From the NCBI GenBank assembly GCA_965662365.1, contig CBFIHR010000020.1, positions 1 to 60,166 of the forward strand: 60,166 nucleotides of DNA, written 5' to 3'. Below the pieces are notes generated by a model. It was not told where the DNA came from. It saw nothing but the letters and a program-made list of their open reading frames with translations, and did no database searches. The position numbers and the translations under genes were made by a program. Source of the stretch: CAWVWD01 sp965662365. Its GTDB lineage: Bacteria > Bacteroidota > Bacteroidia > Chitinophagales > Saprospiraceae. Positions 1 to 8,786 of this stretch are shown one piece after another (position 1 is the first letter of the stretch; every line of letters starts with the position of its first letter).

Positions 1-165
1 TTAGTTTTGATGGATTTTGAGTTATTAAAAAATCAATCCTTCAAAACGACTGCAAATATAAGTATTTCAAAATGAATTTGGAAGTTAATTTGAACGCATC
101 TCACCGAGGTTTCGGAACGAGCCTAATTTCTTTCCTTAAAAATGCAGGGAAAATAAAGAGGAAAC
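1..165. other. Leading intergenic segment
   Basis: I see no gene here. The stretch is AT-rich. Positions 104-117 hold a copy of the short dispersed element described at 11646 and 26507 (core CCGAGGTTTCGGAA). Confidence 0.5.
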
Positions 166-834
166 TCAATCACTAATATTTGTAAACATCCAGTTTCCAT
201 CGACATCTATATAACGTCCTTTCGGGAAAACTGGTAAAAACTCTTCTTTGAAAAAAATGGTGCTGTCTTTTTTGTCTTCCTCAGTTTGTGCTAATCGATT
301 GTATAAAACAATTCCATTTTTTGTTAATAATAATTTGACTGATTCCAAAAAATCTTGCTGCTGAAAATCGTCGGGAATGACATCATCTAAGAAAATATCG
401 ACACAAATCAAATCGAAACGCTGCTGACATATTTTGACGAAAGTCAACGCATCGGTAGAAATAATATCAATCGGTGATTTTAGAGCGTATGTTACATATT
501 TATCTGCCAAATAAATAACGTATTCATCTATTTCGACACCAGTATAATTATAGTTTTTATGAAAATTATTTTCTAACATTAAAGGAATACTGCCTAAGCC
601 AAAACCTAGAATCAGGACATTTTGAATGTCATATTTATCTAAATTAATCTGCTCAAATGCTTGATAGTAATTCGTGTATAAATCACCGAAAGAATAAATC
701 GCATTCTGCGTAGAAAGCTGATAACGCCCTTGAGTATAAGAAACGTGTAACGTATCATTTATGTCACCTGCGATACTTTCGACATGAAACTCATAAACGT
801 AACTCAGGATTTTTTTCCAAAAAGGTTGTTTCAT
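166..834 (-). CDS. Spermidine synthase-like class I methyltransferase fold protein
   Basis: A 222-residue cytosolic protein. The glycine-rich nucleotide loop GFGLGSIP is at about residues 77-84, the acidic residue ending the second strand is in GVEIDEY (about 99-105), and VDIFLDD at about 145-151 is where spermidine synthases carry catalytic acids. The length and order of motifs resemble the spermidine-synthase/SAM-methyltransferase superfamily, but the protein is shorter than true SpeE and the polyamine pocket cannot be confirmed. The ATG at 834 is preceded at once by three in-register 7-base repeats (835-855). A TAtcTTTG -7 box lies at 872-879 on this strand. Substrate unknown. Confidence 0.75.
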   Translation of the reverse strand: MKQPFWKKILSYVYEFHVESIAGDINDTLHVSYTQGRYQLSTQNAIYSFGDLYTNYYQAFEQINLDKYDIQNVLILGFGLGSIPLMLENNFHKNYNYTGVEIDEYVIYLADKYVTYALKSPIDIISTDALTFVKICQQRFDLICVDIFLDDVIPDDFQQQDFLESVKLLLTKNGIVLYNRLAQTEEDKKDSTIFFKEEFLPVFPKGRYIDVDGNWMFTNISD

Positions 835-855
835 TTTTAGTGATTAGTAATTAGT
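835..855 (-). repeat. Three-unit heptad array abutting a start codon
   Basis: Read toward the gene at 166-834, the 21 bases before the ATG are three 7-base units: ACTAATT, ACTAATC and ACTAAAA. The next base is the A of ATG. A variant of the same unit recurs upstream of ytxJ (57809-57843). Confidence 0.85.
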
Positions 856-900
856 CGAAAAGCAACTTTGGCAAAGATACAAATCCGACAAAACTTTATT

Positions 901-908
901 TACTTTTG
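901..908 (+). promoter_or_regulatory. Bacteroidota -7 promoter element
   Basis: TActTTTG fits the TAnnTTTG -7 consensus of the primary Bacteroidota sigma factor and would start transcription near 914, giving a leader of about 75 bases for the gene at 990. No TTTG lies at the normal 19-20 base spacing, so only half of the promoter is supported. A minus-strand -7 box (872-879) faces the other way. Confidence 0.4.
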
Positions 909-940
909 TGTGGTGTTAAGGTACCGATATTATTTTTCAA

Positions 941-989
941 ATCTAATATCTCACATCTAATGTCTAAAATCTAAGATTTAAAATAAAAG
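941..989 (+). repeat. Seven-unit heptad array abutting a start codon
   Basis: Exactly 49 bases, seven imperfect units of seven, run up to the ATG at 990. Units include ATCTAAT (941 and 955), GTCTAAA (962), ATTTAAA (976) and ATAAAAG (983). The first codons of the gene (ATGAAAG) read like one more unit. Confidence 0.9.
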
Positions 990-2198
990 ATGAAAGTAGC
1001 AGTAATTGGTGGTGGAGCAGCAGGTTTTTTTTCAGCAATTTCGGTTAAGGAAAATTATCCGAATGCGAGTGTGACAATTTTTGAAAAAACGACCAAAGTT
1101 TTATCAAAAGTCAAAGTGTCGGGCGGCGGACGGTGTAACGTGACGAATGGCACAACGTCGATTGCCGATTTGGCGAAAGCCTATCCGAGAGGTGGCAAAA
1201 AAATGAAAAAAGCACTCAAAATATTTAATACGAAACACACGATAGAATGGTTTGAAAGTCGTGGTGTGCCGTTGAAAATTGAACCGAGCAACCATGTTTT
1301 TCCTGTATCAGATGATTCGCAAACAGTGATTGATTGTTTTATGAAAGCATGTAAACAGTTGAAAATCAATATTAAAACAAAATTACCTATTCAAAAAATC
1401 ATTCCTACAGAAAATGGTTTAGAGGTTGAATTTTCGAATGAACAAAAAGCACACTTTGATAAAATTATCGTCGCAACTGGCGGTTCGCCAAAGCGAAAAG
1501 GCTTAGAATGGCTGGAAGCCTTAGGGCATAAAATTGAAAATCCTGTGCCGTCTTTGTTTACGTTTAATATGAAAAAACAGCCGATTACGGAATTAATGGG
1601 CGTTGCGGTTAAGGAAGCCTTAGTGACGATTCAAGGCACAAAATTGAAAATGTCCGCTCCTTTATTAATTACACACTGGGGAATGTCAGGCCCAGCGATT
1701 TTGAAATTATCGGCCTTCGGGGCGAGGTTGTTGAGTGATATGAATTATGAATTCAAAGCACAAGTAAACTGGACAGCGATTCAAAATGTGAATGTGGTTC
1801 AAGAAGATTTACAAAATATCGTCAATAATCATCCTCAAAAACAGCTGCAAAATTTAAAACCCTATGGTTTGCCCGAGCGACTTTGGAACTATTTATTGGC
1901 GAAAGCCGAACTGGCAACGGATAAAAAATGGAGCGAATTAGGAAAAAAAGGAGTGAATAAATTGACCAGTATTTTGACTTATGACGTGTATCAGGTGCGT
2001 GGAAAAACGACTTTTAAAGAAGAGTTTGTGACTTGTGGCGGTGTGAGCTTGGAAAGTATCGACTTTAATACAATGCAAAGTCGAGTTTGTAAAAATCTTT
2101 ATTTTGCTGGCGAAGTGATGGACGTTGACGGCATCACAGGCGGCTATAATTTTCAAGCCGCCTGGACAACTGGATTTATTGCTGGAATGTTGAAATAA
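990..2198 (+). CDS. HI0933/YhiN-family FAD-dependent oxidoreductase (BaiN-like)
   Basis: A 402-residue flavoprotein of the HI0933/YhiN family (TIGR00275 type). The dinucleotide-binding GGGAAG at residues 7-12 directly follows the first strand. SGGGRCNVTN at about 44-53 is the family signature. The C-terminal FAD-contacting segment FAGEVMDVDGITGGYN is at about 373-388. Family members are soluble flavoproteins of poorly defined substrate; gut homologues (BaiN) act in bile-acid dehydroxylation, which should not be assumed here. The start is the ATG that ends the heptad array at 941-989. Confidence 0.9.
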   Translation: MKVAVIGGGAAGFFSAISVKENYPNASVTIFEKTTKVLSKVKVSGGGRCNVTNGTTSIADLAKAYPRGGKKMKKALKIFNTKHTIEWFESRGVPLKIEPSNHVFPVSDDSQTVIDCFMKACKQLKINIKTKLPIQKIIPTENGLEVEFSNEQKAHFDKIIVATGGSPKRKGLEWLEALGHKIENPVPSLFTFNMKKQPITELMGVAVKEALVTIQGTKLKMSAPLLITHWGMSGPAILKLSAFGARLLSDMNYEFKAQVNWTAIQNVNVVQEDLQNIVNNHPQKQLQNLKPYGLPERLWNYLLAKAELATDKKWSELGKKGVNKLTSILTYDVYQVRGKTTFKEEFVTCGGVSLESIDFNTMQSRVCKNLYFAGEVMDVDGITGGYNFQAAWTTGFIAGMLK

Positions 2199-2226
2199 TT
2201 ATCATTGTGGACAGAACAAGTACGAA

Positions 2227-2862
2227 TTATGCCTGGTCGAGTCGAATATTTGAAACACCGACTAGGGCGTTCAAACTCCCGTGAAATAGTGCAATTGGTA
2301 ATAAAAGGATACCAAATATTTGCATGCCTAACTCATAAAATAAGGAACTTTCTTTGAACGGTTTGCCATTGAGCCTTGACTTGAAAGCACTCATCGGAAT
2401 GCCATAAATATTACCGGCAAGCATTATTTGTGCTGCTGAAATGATAATATGTGCTTTTTCTTCTCCATATTCTTTTGTAATAGCTTGATAAGCATCGGCT
2501 TTCGGAAAACCCCGAGTATCCGCAAAATGCTGTGCAAAAACGATGGCTTTGGCTTCTGTTTCATTGATAAATCTTCCATCTCCACTAAGAAAACTATTGA
2601 TTTCTTCACTGCTCATACCTTGATTCAAGGCCATGTACGTATGTGCATAAGAGCAAGCCGCACAACCATTGACTTCTGTAATCGCAAGATGAATTCTTTC
2701 AATAAAATTTTCGTGAATTAGTTGCTTTTTTTTGTTGCGAATCATTGCAGTAATCGCTTTAGGAAGCAGCAAATAAGTGCGATACAATTCTAAAAAGCTA
2801 AACTTTCTTTTATATTCTGTTCTTGAACTAATCGAAACGGGAATACTGATTTCTTTTTTCAT
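2227..2862 (-). CDS. Carboxymuconolactone decarboxylase / AhpD-like protein
   Basis: A 211-residue protein. The AhpD-type active site NGCAACSYAH at about 65-74 gives a CxxC pair (C67, C70) and the following His (H74), as in alkylhydroperoxidase-like members of the CMD family. GMSSEEI just after it is also typical. An N-terminal extension of about 45 residues and a hydrophobic C-terminal stretch (about 180-200) lie outside the core. A peroxidase or thiol-reductase role is inferred from the conserved pair; the electron donor is unknown. The gene converges with the flavoprotein gene, ending 28 bases from it. Confidence 0.85.
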   Translation of the reverse strand: MKKEISIPVSISSRTEYKRKFSFLELYRTYLLLPKAITAMIRNKKKQLIHENFIERIHLAITEVNGCAACSYAHTYMALNQGMSSEEINSFLSGDGRFINETEAKAIVFAQHFADTRGFPKADAYQAITKEYGEEKAHIIISAAQIMLAGNIYGIPMSAFKSRLNGKPFKESSLFYELGMQIFGILLLPIALFHGSLNALVGVSNIRLDQA

Positions 2863-2916
2863 GTTTTATTGTTAATATCTAGAAAAATTTATTTTGAATC
2901 TTGTCAAATAATCATA

Positions 2917-3834
2917 CTATAAATTGAGTGTAACACTGAGCCGCATGCCGCTACCAGCAAACTGTACGTTGGGCGATTCTTGTACTGCGGTATAAGTAGC
3001 ATTAAACGGAAAATACTTGATCAATGCGATTTCGACAGCAACTGCGTTTTTGTTTTTCATGATAAAACTAAACCCTTGACCCAAAGAAAGCGAAGCAGCC
3101 GAAATAGATAGCTCCAAATCTTCATCACTCGGATAAGAGAAGGAATTTCCCCCATCGTAGAAAGTTGTATCATTTACTTGAAAACTTTGTGAGTAATTTG
3201 ATTTGAAAAAATTAAGCTCAACAGGTAAGTAATAAGCTACATTACTCTTGTGTGCATCATATTGATAACAATATCGAAGTCCTGCAGATAGGTAGTTTTG
3301 ACCATAAGAGTACAACGCAATTTCTCCATTGATTCCTAAATAATGCGTTCGACCAAAGTATTTTCCAGCACTAACAAACAAGGCAATTGGCAAATCTGTC
3401 GTTCCTCCGTTTGAGTTTAAATAATAGTCGCTTGCAGAGAAATTGTCATTGAAATTAATAAAAGTTGTTCTGAAACCTGCTGAGATTTCGAATTCGTCTT
3501 CTTTTCGAGGATTGATTCCCTTTTGCTTATTCTTCTTCACAAATTCTTTGTTGTATTCAAAGTATTTATAATCCTCACTCTGAAACGAAAACATTCTACC
3601 GTCAAGCCCTTTGAATGTAAGCACGCCAGTAGTTTCGTCATAATTAATAATTTCACCTTTGATTTCTGACACATAATGCCTTACCCGTCCTCTGCCATCA
3701 GTTCCTTGTTTGTGAACAGCAACGACATCATAGATTTCTACATTAGCATCAACGACCGGTGCAATAGTGTCACTCTGAGCTTGAAGAATTGAACAGAATA
3801 AAATAAGATTGATGATTAACAGTATTTTCTTCAT
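2917..3834 (-). CDS. Secreted protein, possible outer-membrane beta-barrel
   Basis: A 305-residue protein with a clear signal peptide (MKKILLIINLILFCSILQAQ, cut after QAQ). Residues 25-95 form a charged region with VHKQGTDGRGRVRHY; from about 110 to the end the sequence alternates aromatic and small residues and ends in a Leu/Val strand (GMRLSVTLNL), as in small outer-membrane barrels. No family is recognised with confidence, and the function is unknown. Confidence 0.6.
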   Translation of the reverse strand: MKKILLIINLILFCSILQAQSDTIAPVVDANVEIYDVVAVHKQGTDGRGRVRHYVSEIKGEIINYDETTGVLTFKGLDGRMFSFQSEDYKYFEYNKEFVKKNKQKGINPRKEDEFEISAGFRTTFINFNDNFSASDYYLNSNGGTTDLPIALFVSAGKYFGRTHYLGINGEIALYSYGQNYLSAGLRYCYQYDAHKSNVAYYLPVELNFFKSNYSQSFQVNDTTFYDGGNSFSYPSDEDLELSISAASLSLGQGFSFIMKNKNAVAVEIALIKYFPFNATYTAVQESPNVQFAGSGMRLSVTLNL

Positions 3835-4181
3835 GTATTTATAGTTGAAATTAGCCGTATGAGCGACCTACATGATGAGGTGCGTCATTTCGATGGCTAC
3901 TTTGATTTATATATGTATAAATATCACCCAAAAGTAGGGCTAATTTTTGAAAACTTATATGACCTTTTTCACTTAGTGTTATTCGGATCACAAGGCTTTA
4001 TACAGGTCAGAGGTTTGTCTATTTTTATTCAAATACAGAGGAGCTAATTTGAAGTTGTTCACGTAAATAATTTTTGAGTATAGATAATAATGAGAAATAC
4101 CTTTCATCTGTTGGGAATACTCAGATAAAAGGTATTTTGAAATTGTCATTTAATAATTAAATGTATTCGGGTTTTTAATAA
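3835..4181. other. Intergenic region between secreted protein and photolyase
   Basis: A 347-base gap. A 62-codon plus-strand ORF at 3859-4047 has no recognisable family or leader and is probably chance. The only structure I support is the terminator hairpin at 4095-4137. Confidence 0.5.
4095..4137 (-). terminator. phrB: Probable terminator of the photolyase gene
   Basis: AAATACCTTT pairs with AAAGGTATTT, extended inward by ATCTG/CAGAT around a short loop. On the minus strand the stem is followed by a T-rich stretch. It lies 45 bases past the photolyase stop. Confidence 0.65.
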
Positions 4182-5507
4182 TTAAGAGGATTTTGCTAAA
4201 CCATCTTTATATGTTTTCAAACATCGTTCTCTTGCAAATTTATGTTCGACTATCGGTTTAGGATAACGTGAAGTACCATATTCTGGCACCCATTTTTTGA
4301 CATAACGCAAGTCTTTATCAAATTTTTTCATTTGTGATTCAGGGTTGAAAATACGGAAATACGGAGCGGCATCTGTTCCACAACCTGCAGCCCACTGCCA
4401 ACCGCCGTTATTACTCGCCAAGTCAAAATCCAACAGTTTTTCCGCAAAATAAGCTTCACCTAATTGCCAATTTAATAATAAATGTTTCGTCAAAAAACTG
4501 GCAGTTAACATCCGAACCCGATTGTGCATAAATCCAGTAGCGTTGAGTTCTCGCATTCCTGCATCAACCATCGGATAACCGGTTTTCCCTTCGCACCATT
4601 TTTTAAAATCTTCCTCCGAATCTCGCCATTCTATGAAGCTATATTTTGCTCGAAACGGCTCATTTACAACCTGCGGAAAATGCCCTAAAATCTGCGAGTA
4701 GAAATCTCGCCAAATCAATTCGTTTAAGTAAGTTTTACTTAGTTTATCCGCTTTTCGGGCTTTTTCTCGAATCGAAATTGTCCCGAATCGAAAATGAATA
4801 CCTAAGCGTGACGTTCCTTTAATGCCAGGAAAATTTCGTTTTTCACCATAGTTTTTAATAATTCCTTGTGTAACGGTTTTTGACGGAATTTCAATAGCCG
4901 AACGCTCAAAACCCATCTTTTCTAAGGGTATAATTGACTGTTTATCAATAGAATAGAAATTAGAAAAATACTTTTCAGTCGGGTAAGGTTTGAAATAGTA
5001 GAAAGTTCCGTCAGGTTCGGTTTTACTTTCCAATTTTTTTCGCCACGTTTTGCTGTAAGGCGTAAAAACTGTGTACGGGTTTCCATCTTTTTTTAAGACT
5101 TCATCTTTCTCAAAAAGTACATGGTCTTTAAATGTATGTAATGAAATATTATTTTCCTCCAATAGCTTTTCCGTAGCTTTATCACGATTTAATGCATACG
5201 GTTCATAATCCCGATTTGTAAAAACAGCATTGATGTTATATTCTTTCAAAAGTGATTGCCAGACGTCTTGTGGCTCACCATATTTTACAATGATTGAACT
5301 ACCGAATTTTGATAATTTTTCGTTCAATTCTGTGATTGTATCGTGAATAAACATTACCCTTGCATCGGCTTTATTTTCTAATTTATCCAAAATATTGGTA
5401 TCAAAAATAAAAATCGGCAGCACAGGATTTTTGCTTTTCAAAGCGTGATATAAACCGGCATTATCCTCTAATCTTAAATCTCTACGAAACCAAAATATAT
5501 TTATCAT
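4182..5507 (-). CDS. phrB: Deoxyribodipyrimidine photolyase (cryptochrome/photolyase family)
   Basis: A 441-residue protein of normal class I photolyase length. The N-terminal antenna domain opens with INIFWFRRDLRLEDNAGLYH. The C-terminal FAD domain holds NELIWRDFYSQIL (about 260-272), FMHNRVRMLTASFL (about 335-348), and DFDLASNNGGWQWAAGCGTD (about 365-384), the segment that contacts FAD and the lesion. It should repair cyclobutane dimers using light energy; a (6-4) or cryptochrome role is less likely from this FAD motif. It is monocistronic, with its own terminator, and divergent from the UbiA gene. A copy of the CCGAGGTTTCG dispersed element lies just upstream (5525-5538). Confidence 0.93.
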   Translation of the reverse strand: MINIFWFRRDLRLEDNAGLYHALKSKNPVLPIFIFDTNILDKLENKADARVMFIHDTITELNEKLSKFGSSIIVKYGEPQDVWQSLLKEYNINAVFTNRDYEPYALNRDKATEKLLEENNISLHTFKDHVLFEKDEVLKKDGNPYTVFTPYSKTWRKKLESKTEPDGTFYYFKPYPTEKYFSNFYSIDKQSIIPLEKMGFERSAIEIPSKTVTQGIIKNYGEKRNFPGIKGTSRLGIHFRFGTISIREKARKADKLSKTYLNELIWRDFYSQILGHFPQVVNEPFRAKYSFIEWRDSEEDFKKWCEGKTGYPMVDAGMRELNATGFMHNRVRMLTASFLTKHLLLNWQLGEAYFAEKLLDFDLASNNGGWQWAAGCGTDAAPYFRIFNPESQMKKFDKDLRYVKKWVPEYGTSRYPKPIVEHKFARERCLKTYKDGLAKSS

Positions 5508-5600
5508 TATTTACATTTTCTACCCCGAGGTTTCGAGATAGTTATTCGTGTTTGACCCTTTCAAGGTTTTATCGTGGGTTTTAACAGTAGATTAATACAA

Positions 5601-5635
5601 TTGTTTAACAATAATCGTTTGCATTTCTATCTTTG
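5601..5635 (+). promoter_or_regulatory. Promoter of the DPA-like cluster
   Basis: TAtcTTTG at 5628-5635 matches the Bacteroidota -7 box; a TTG at 5601-5603 is a weak -33 at a long spacing of 24. The TTG at 5633, which would lengthen the first gene by seven codons, lies inside this box, so the ATG at 5654 is the better start. The 5' leader would be about 10-15 bases. Confidence 0.5.
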
Positions 5636-5653
5636 CGTTTCAAAATCAAATCA

Positions 5654-6505
5654 ATGTTACAATTATTACGCCTTCATCAATGGATAAAAAATCTGTTACT
5701 ATTTGTCCCCATTTTTTTTAGTGGACAAATACAGAATATCGATTTATTACTTCAAGTTTTAGTCGCTTTTTTTAGCTATTCTTTGATGGCTTCGACCGTT
5801 TATATTTTGAATGATTACGTTGATATTCAGCGGGATAAGTTACATCCGACAAAGCAAAATCGACCGTTAGCGAGAGGAAAAGTATCGAAGTCACAAGCTC
5901 AAATTTTATTCGTTATTTTATTAATTAGCAGTTTAGGAATTAGCTTTTTAGTGAGTTATAAATTGACGATTATTTTAGCAATTTATTTTGTTGTGAATGT
6001 CTTGTATTCGCTGCGTTTAAAGCATGAAGCGATTGTCGATATTACTATCATTGCGACAGGATTTTTGTTGCGTATTTTTGCAGGAAGTATTCCGTTTGAA
6101 ATTATCGTTTCAAAATGGCTAATTATTATGATTTTCCTTTCGGCAATGTTTATCGGAATCGCCAAAAGACGAGGAGAATTGATTTTGGAAAACGATGGAG
6201 CGACCCGAAAATCACTCGAAGGTTACAACTTGCAATTCGTTGATATTGCGATGGTTATGATGGCAGCCGTGACGATTGTTTGCTATATTATGTACACCGT
6301 TTCGGAGGAAGTTGTCGCCCGAATTGGCAGCGATGATATTTATATGACGACATTTTTTGTAATCATCGGTATTCTACGATATTTACAGCAAACTATCGTT
6401 TTCACCAAAACAGAAGCACCGACAAAAGTCTTTTTGAAAGACAGATTTATACAAGTTTGTATTGTACTTTGGATTATCGTTTTTGGTTGGTTTTTATATT
6501 TTTGA
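5654..6505 (+). CDS. UbiA-family prenyltransferase, decaprenyl-phosphate phosphoribosyltransferase-like
   Basis: A 283-residue polytopic membrane protein. The first acidic motif NDYVDIQRDKLHP (about 53-65), followed by TKQNRPLARG, is the form seen in DPPR synthase (mycobacterial Rv3806c), which transfers 5-phosphoribose from PRPP to polyprenyl phosphate. A second conserved region is KHEAIVDITIIATGFLLR. It is followed at 34 bases by DprE1 and then DprE2, the two enzymes that epimerise the ribose product to arabinose, so the assignment rests on both motif and context. The HAD phosphatase that removes the 5-phosphate in actinobacteria is not in this cluster. Confidence 0.85.
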   Translation: MLQLLRLHQWIKNLLLFVPIFFSGQIQNIDLLLQVLVAFFSYSLMASTVYILNDYVDIQRDKLHPTKQNRPLARGKVSKSQAQILFVILLISSLGISFLVSYKLTIILAIYFVVNVLYSLRLKHEAIVDITIIATGFLLRIFAGSIPFEIIVSKWLIIMIFLSAMFIGIAKRRGELILENDGATRKSLEGYNLQFVDIAMVMMAAVTIVCYIMYTVSEEVVARIGSDDIYMTTFFVIIGILRYLQQTIVFTKTEAPTKVFLKDRFIQVCIVLWIIVFGWFLYF

Positions 6506-6539
6506 TAAGTTTTTTGTATTGCTATCACAAACCACATTT

Positions 6540-7832
6540 ATGAAAAAAGAAATTTCAAATTGGGGAAATTATCCGACTGTAAAAACCTCGGTGACAGCGT
6601 TGGAATTTGAGCAAGATGTTCGGCAATTTGTTGGAGAATCCGCTTCGGTTTTGGCTCGTGGCAATGGTCGATGTTATGGCGATGCAGCCTTGAGTGACAA
6701 TGTTTTTTCGACCTTGAAGTTGGATAAAATTACCACTTTTGATGTGGAAACTGGTTTGGTTTGTTGTCAATCTGGTGTTTTGCTGTCGCAAATAATAGAG
6801 TTGGTCTTGCCTAAAGGTTTCTTTTTACCTGTTACGCCTGGTACAAAATTTATCACAATAGGCGGAGCGATTGCAGCCGATGTTCACGGCAAAAATCATC
6901 ATTCTGAAGGTTGTTTTTCTGACCATGTTTTGTGGTTTGATTTGATTGTTGGCAATGGTGAAATGGTGCGTTGTTCAAAATCGGAAAATACGGATTTATT
7001 TTGGCAAACTGTTGGAGGAATGGGTTTGACCGGTGTGATTTTTCAGGCGTGTTTTCAATTAAAAAAAGTAGAAACAGCGTACATTCGTCAAGAGGCAATT
7101 CAGGCTAAAAATTTGACGGAAGTCATGCAAATTTTTGAAAGTTCGAGCGACTGGACTTATACCGTTTCGTGGATTGATTGCTTGAAAAAAGGCCGCAATT
7201 TAGGGCGTTCGATTATGCTTCGTGGCGAACATGCAACCGTTGATGAATTACCACAAAAATTACAAGCTAATCCTTTGATAGTCAAGCCAAAACTGAAACT
7301 AACTGTTCCGTTTTATTTACCAAAATTCACGATTAATCCATTGACGGTAAAAGCGTTTAACTTTCTATATTATCACAAAGAAATTTTCAAAAAAAGTCAT
7401 TCGATTATTGATTATGATAGTTATTTTTATCCATTAGATGGGATTTTAAATTGGAATCGAATTTATGGTAAAAGTGGCTTTGTGCAATATCAATTTGTCT
7501 TACCTTTGAAGCACAGCGAGCAAGGTTTAGTCGAAATATTAGAAACGATTCAACAACAAAATCAAGGTTCGTTTTTGACGGTTTTAAAACTTTTTGGAAA
7601 GGCAAATCCTTTGGCAATTCAATCTTTTCCGATGAAAGGTTACACGTTGGCGATTGACTTTAAAGTCAATGATGGGTTACCAAAATTGATTCAAACTTTC
7701 GATGAGATTATTGGAAAATACAATGGTCGAATTTATAGAGCCAAAGATGCGATGTCGAAAAAGGAGTTGATGCCGTTGACGATTACGAAAAGTAAGTTTC
7801 AATCAACTCAATCGAAGCGAATCGATTACTAA
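6540..7832 (+). CDS. dprE1: Decaprenylphosphoryl-beta-D-ribose 2-oxidase homologue
   Basis: A 430-residue FAD-linked oxidase. The FAD-binding half has ARGNGRCYGDAAL (about 39-51), PVTPGTKFITIGGAIAADVH (97-116) and GGMGLTGVI. By comparison from memory with M. tuberculosis DprE1, Tyr60 matches Y46, Gln334/Gln336 match the QYQ at 316-318, Lys367 matches K350 and Lys418 matches K402. The benzothiazinone-reactive Cys387 position is Ala371 (YTLAIDF). It should oxidise C2 of polyprenyl-phosphoryl ribose. An upstream in-frame start at 6462 would overlap the UbiA gene; ATG 6540 gives the family N-terminus. Confidence 0.9.
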   Translation: MKKEISNWGNYPTVKTSVTALEFEQDVRQFVGESASVLARGNGRCYGDAALSDNVFSTLKLDKITTFDVETGLVCCQSGVLLSQIIELVLPKGFFLPVTPGTKFITIGGAIAADVHGKNHHSEGCFSDHVLWFDLIVGNGEMVRCSKSENTDLFWQTVGGMGLTGVIFQACFQLKKVETAYIRQEAIQAKNLTEVMQIFESSSDWTYTVSWIDCLKKGRNLGRSIMLRGEHATVDELPQKLQANPLIVKPKLKLTVPFYLPKFTINPLTVKAFNFLYYHKEIFKKSHSIIDYDSYFYPLDGILNWNRIYGKSGFVQYQFVLPLKHSEQGLVEILETIQQQNQGSFLTVLKLFGKANPLAIQSFPMKGYTLAIDFKVNDGLPKLIQTFDEIIGKYNGRIYRAKDAMSKKELMPLTITKSKFQSTQSKRIDY

Positions 7833-7884
7833 ATTGTAAAACTATTTTTATAAGATACAATTTGACAGTTCAAGAGTATATTTT

Positions 7885-8613
7885 ATGACACTAACAATAA
7901 TAGGCGCAACATCAGATGTTGGGCGAGAAGTAGCGAGAAGTTTCGGAAAACGTGGTTTTGATTTGCATTTAGTAGCTCGAAAATCTGAACGTTTAGAGCC
8001 ATTGCAAAAAGATATTTCAATAAAGTCAAATGTGAAAGTTTCGATTCACGAATTGGACTTGTTGGAGTTTGAAAATTACGAAAGTGTTTTAAAACCTTTG
8101 GCGGAAAAAAGTGAGGTGGTTTTGTTTGTTGCTGGTTATGATTTAGAACAAGAAAAAGTCGAGGCGAATGTCGATAAAGTTGTTCAAGTGATGGCCGTAA
8201 ATTACAAAGCTGGGGTTTTGTCGTTGAATATTTTTAAAAATGCTTTTCAGCAAAAAGGCGAAGGTACAATTATTGGCGTTTCGTCTGTTGCAGGTGAGCG
8301 AGGTCGAGCGAAAAACTACATTTACGGCAGTGCAAAAGCTGGTTTTACGGCGTATTTGAGTGGTTTGCGAAATCAATTGACGAAGGAAAATATTCATGTT
8401 TTATCGGTTATTCCTGGTTTTATGGATACGAAAATGACGGCTCATTTAGATTTGCCAAAACCGTTGACGGCTTCGGCAAAAGTGGCAGCAGAACAGATTT
8501 ATAAGGCATTTAAAAAGCAAAGAAATGTGGTGTATATTTTACCAATATGGCGATTGATAATGCTGATTATTCGAAATATTCCGGAGTTTCTTTTTAAGAA
8601 ATTAAGCATATAA
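7885..8613 (+). CDS. dprE2: SDR, decaprenylphosphoryl-2-keto-ribose reductase homologue
   Basis: A 242-residue classical short-chain dehydrogenase. The cofactor loop is GATSDVG (about 7-13); the catalytic residues are the serines in GVSSVAG (131-137), Y147 and K151 of YGSAK. It follows DprE1 by 52 bases and is inferred to reduce the 2-keto intermediate to the arabinose form with NAD(P)H. Outside this context the sequence alone would only be called an SDR. Confidence 0.85.
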   Translation: MTLTIIGATSDVGREVARSFGKRGFDLHLVARKSERLEPLQKDISIKSNVKVSIHELDLLEFENYESVLKPLAEKSEVVLFVAGYDLEQEKVEANVDKVVQVMAVNYKAGVLSLNIFKNAFQQKGEGTIIGVSSVAGERGRAKNYIYGSAKAGFTAYLSGLRNQLTKENIHVLSVIPGFMDTKMTAHLDLPKPLTASAKVAAEQIYKAFKKQRNVVYILPIWRLIMLIIRNIPEFLFKKLSI

Positions 8614-8786
8614 CTCTGGGCCGGAAAAGAGACAAACGTAAAATATCTCTTCGGCATCCTTAATGCGGTTTTCCGGGAAAATCAATTTTTGGGCAAGGTG
8701 CTTTATTTTGAAAAAAATGGAAAAAACTATATTAAAATTGAATCAAATACTATTTTTGAAGCAGTTTATTTAAAACACTTAACTAC
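8614..8786. other. Intergenic region with a long-range inverted repeat
   Basis: CCGGAAAA and TTTTCCGG, about 45 bases apart near 8625-8676, form a perfect 8-bp pair. It could be a leaky terminator for the DPA-like cluster, but no clean T-tract follows it. Confidence 0.3.

Noticed and set aside
3859..4047. Plus-strand 62-codon ORF
   Set aside because: No family, signal or conserved pattern; it lies across the upstream region of a real minus-strand gene.
5633..5653. TTG start for the UbiA-family gene
   Set aside because: The TTG is part of the -7 promoter box TAtcTTTG; ATG 5654 opens the family N-terminus.
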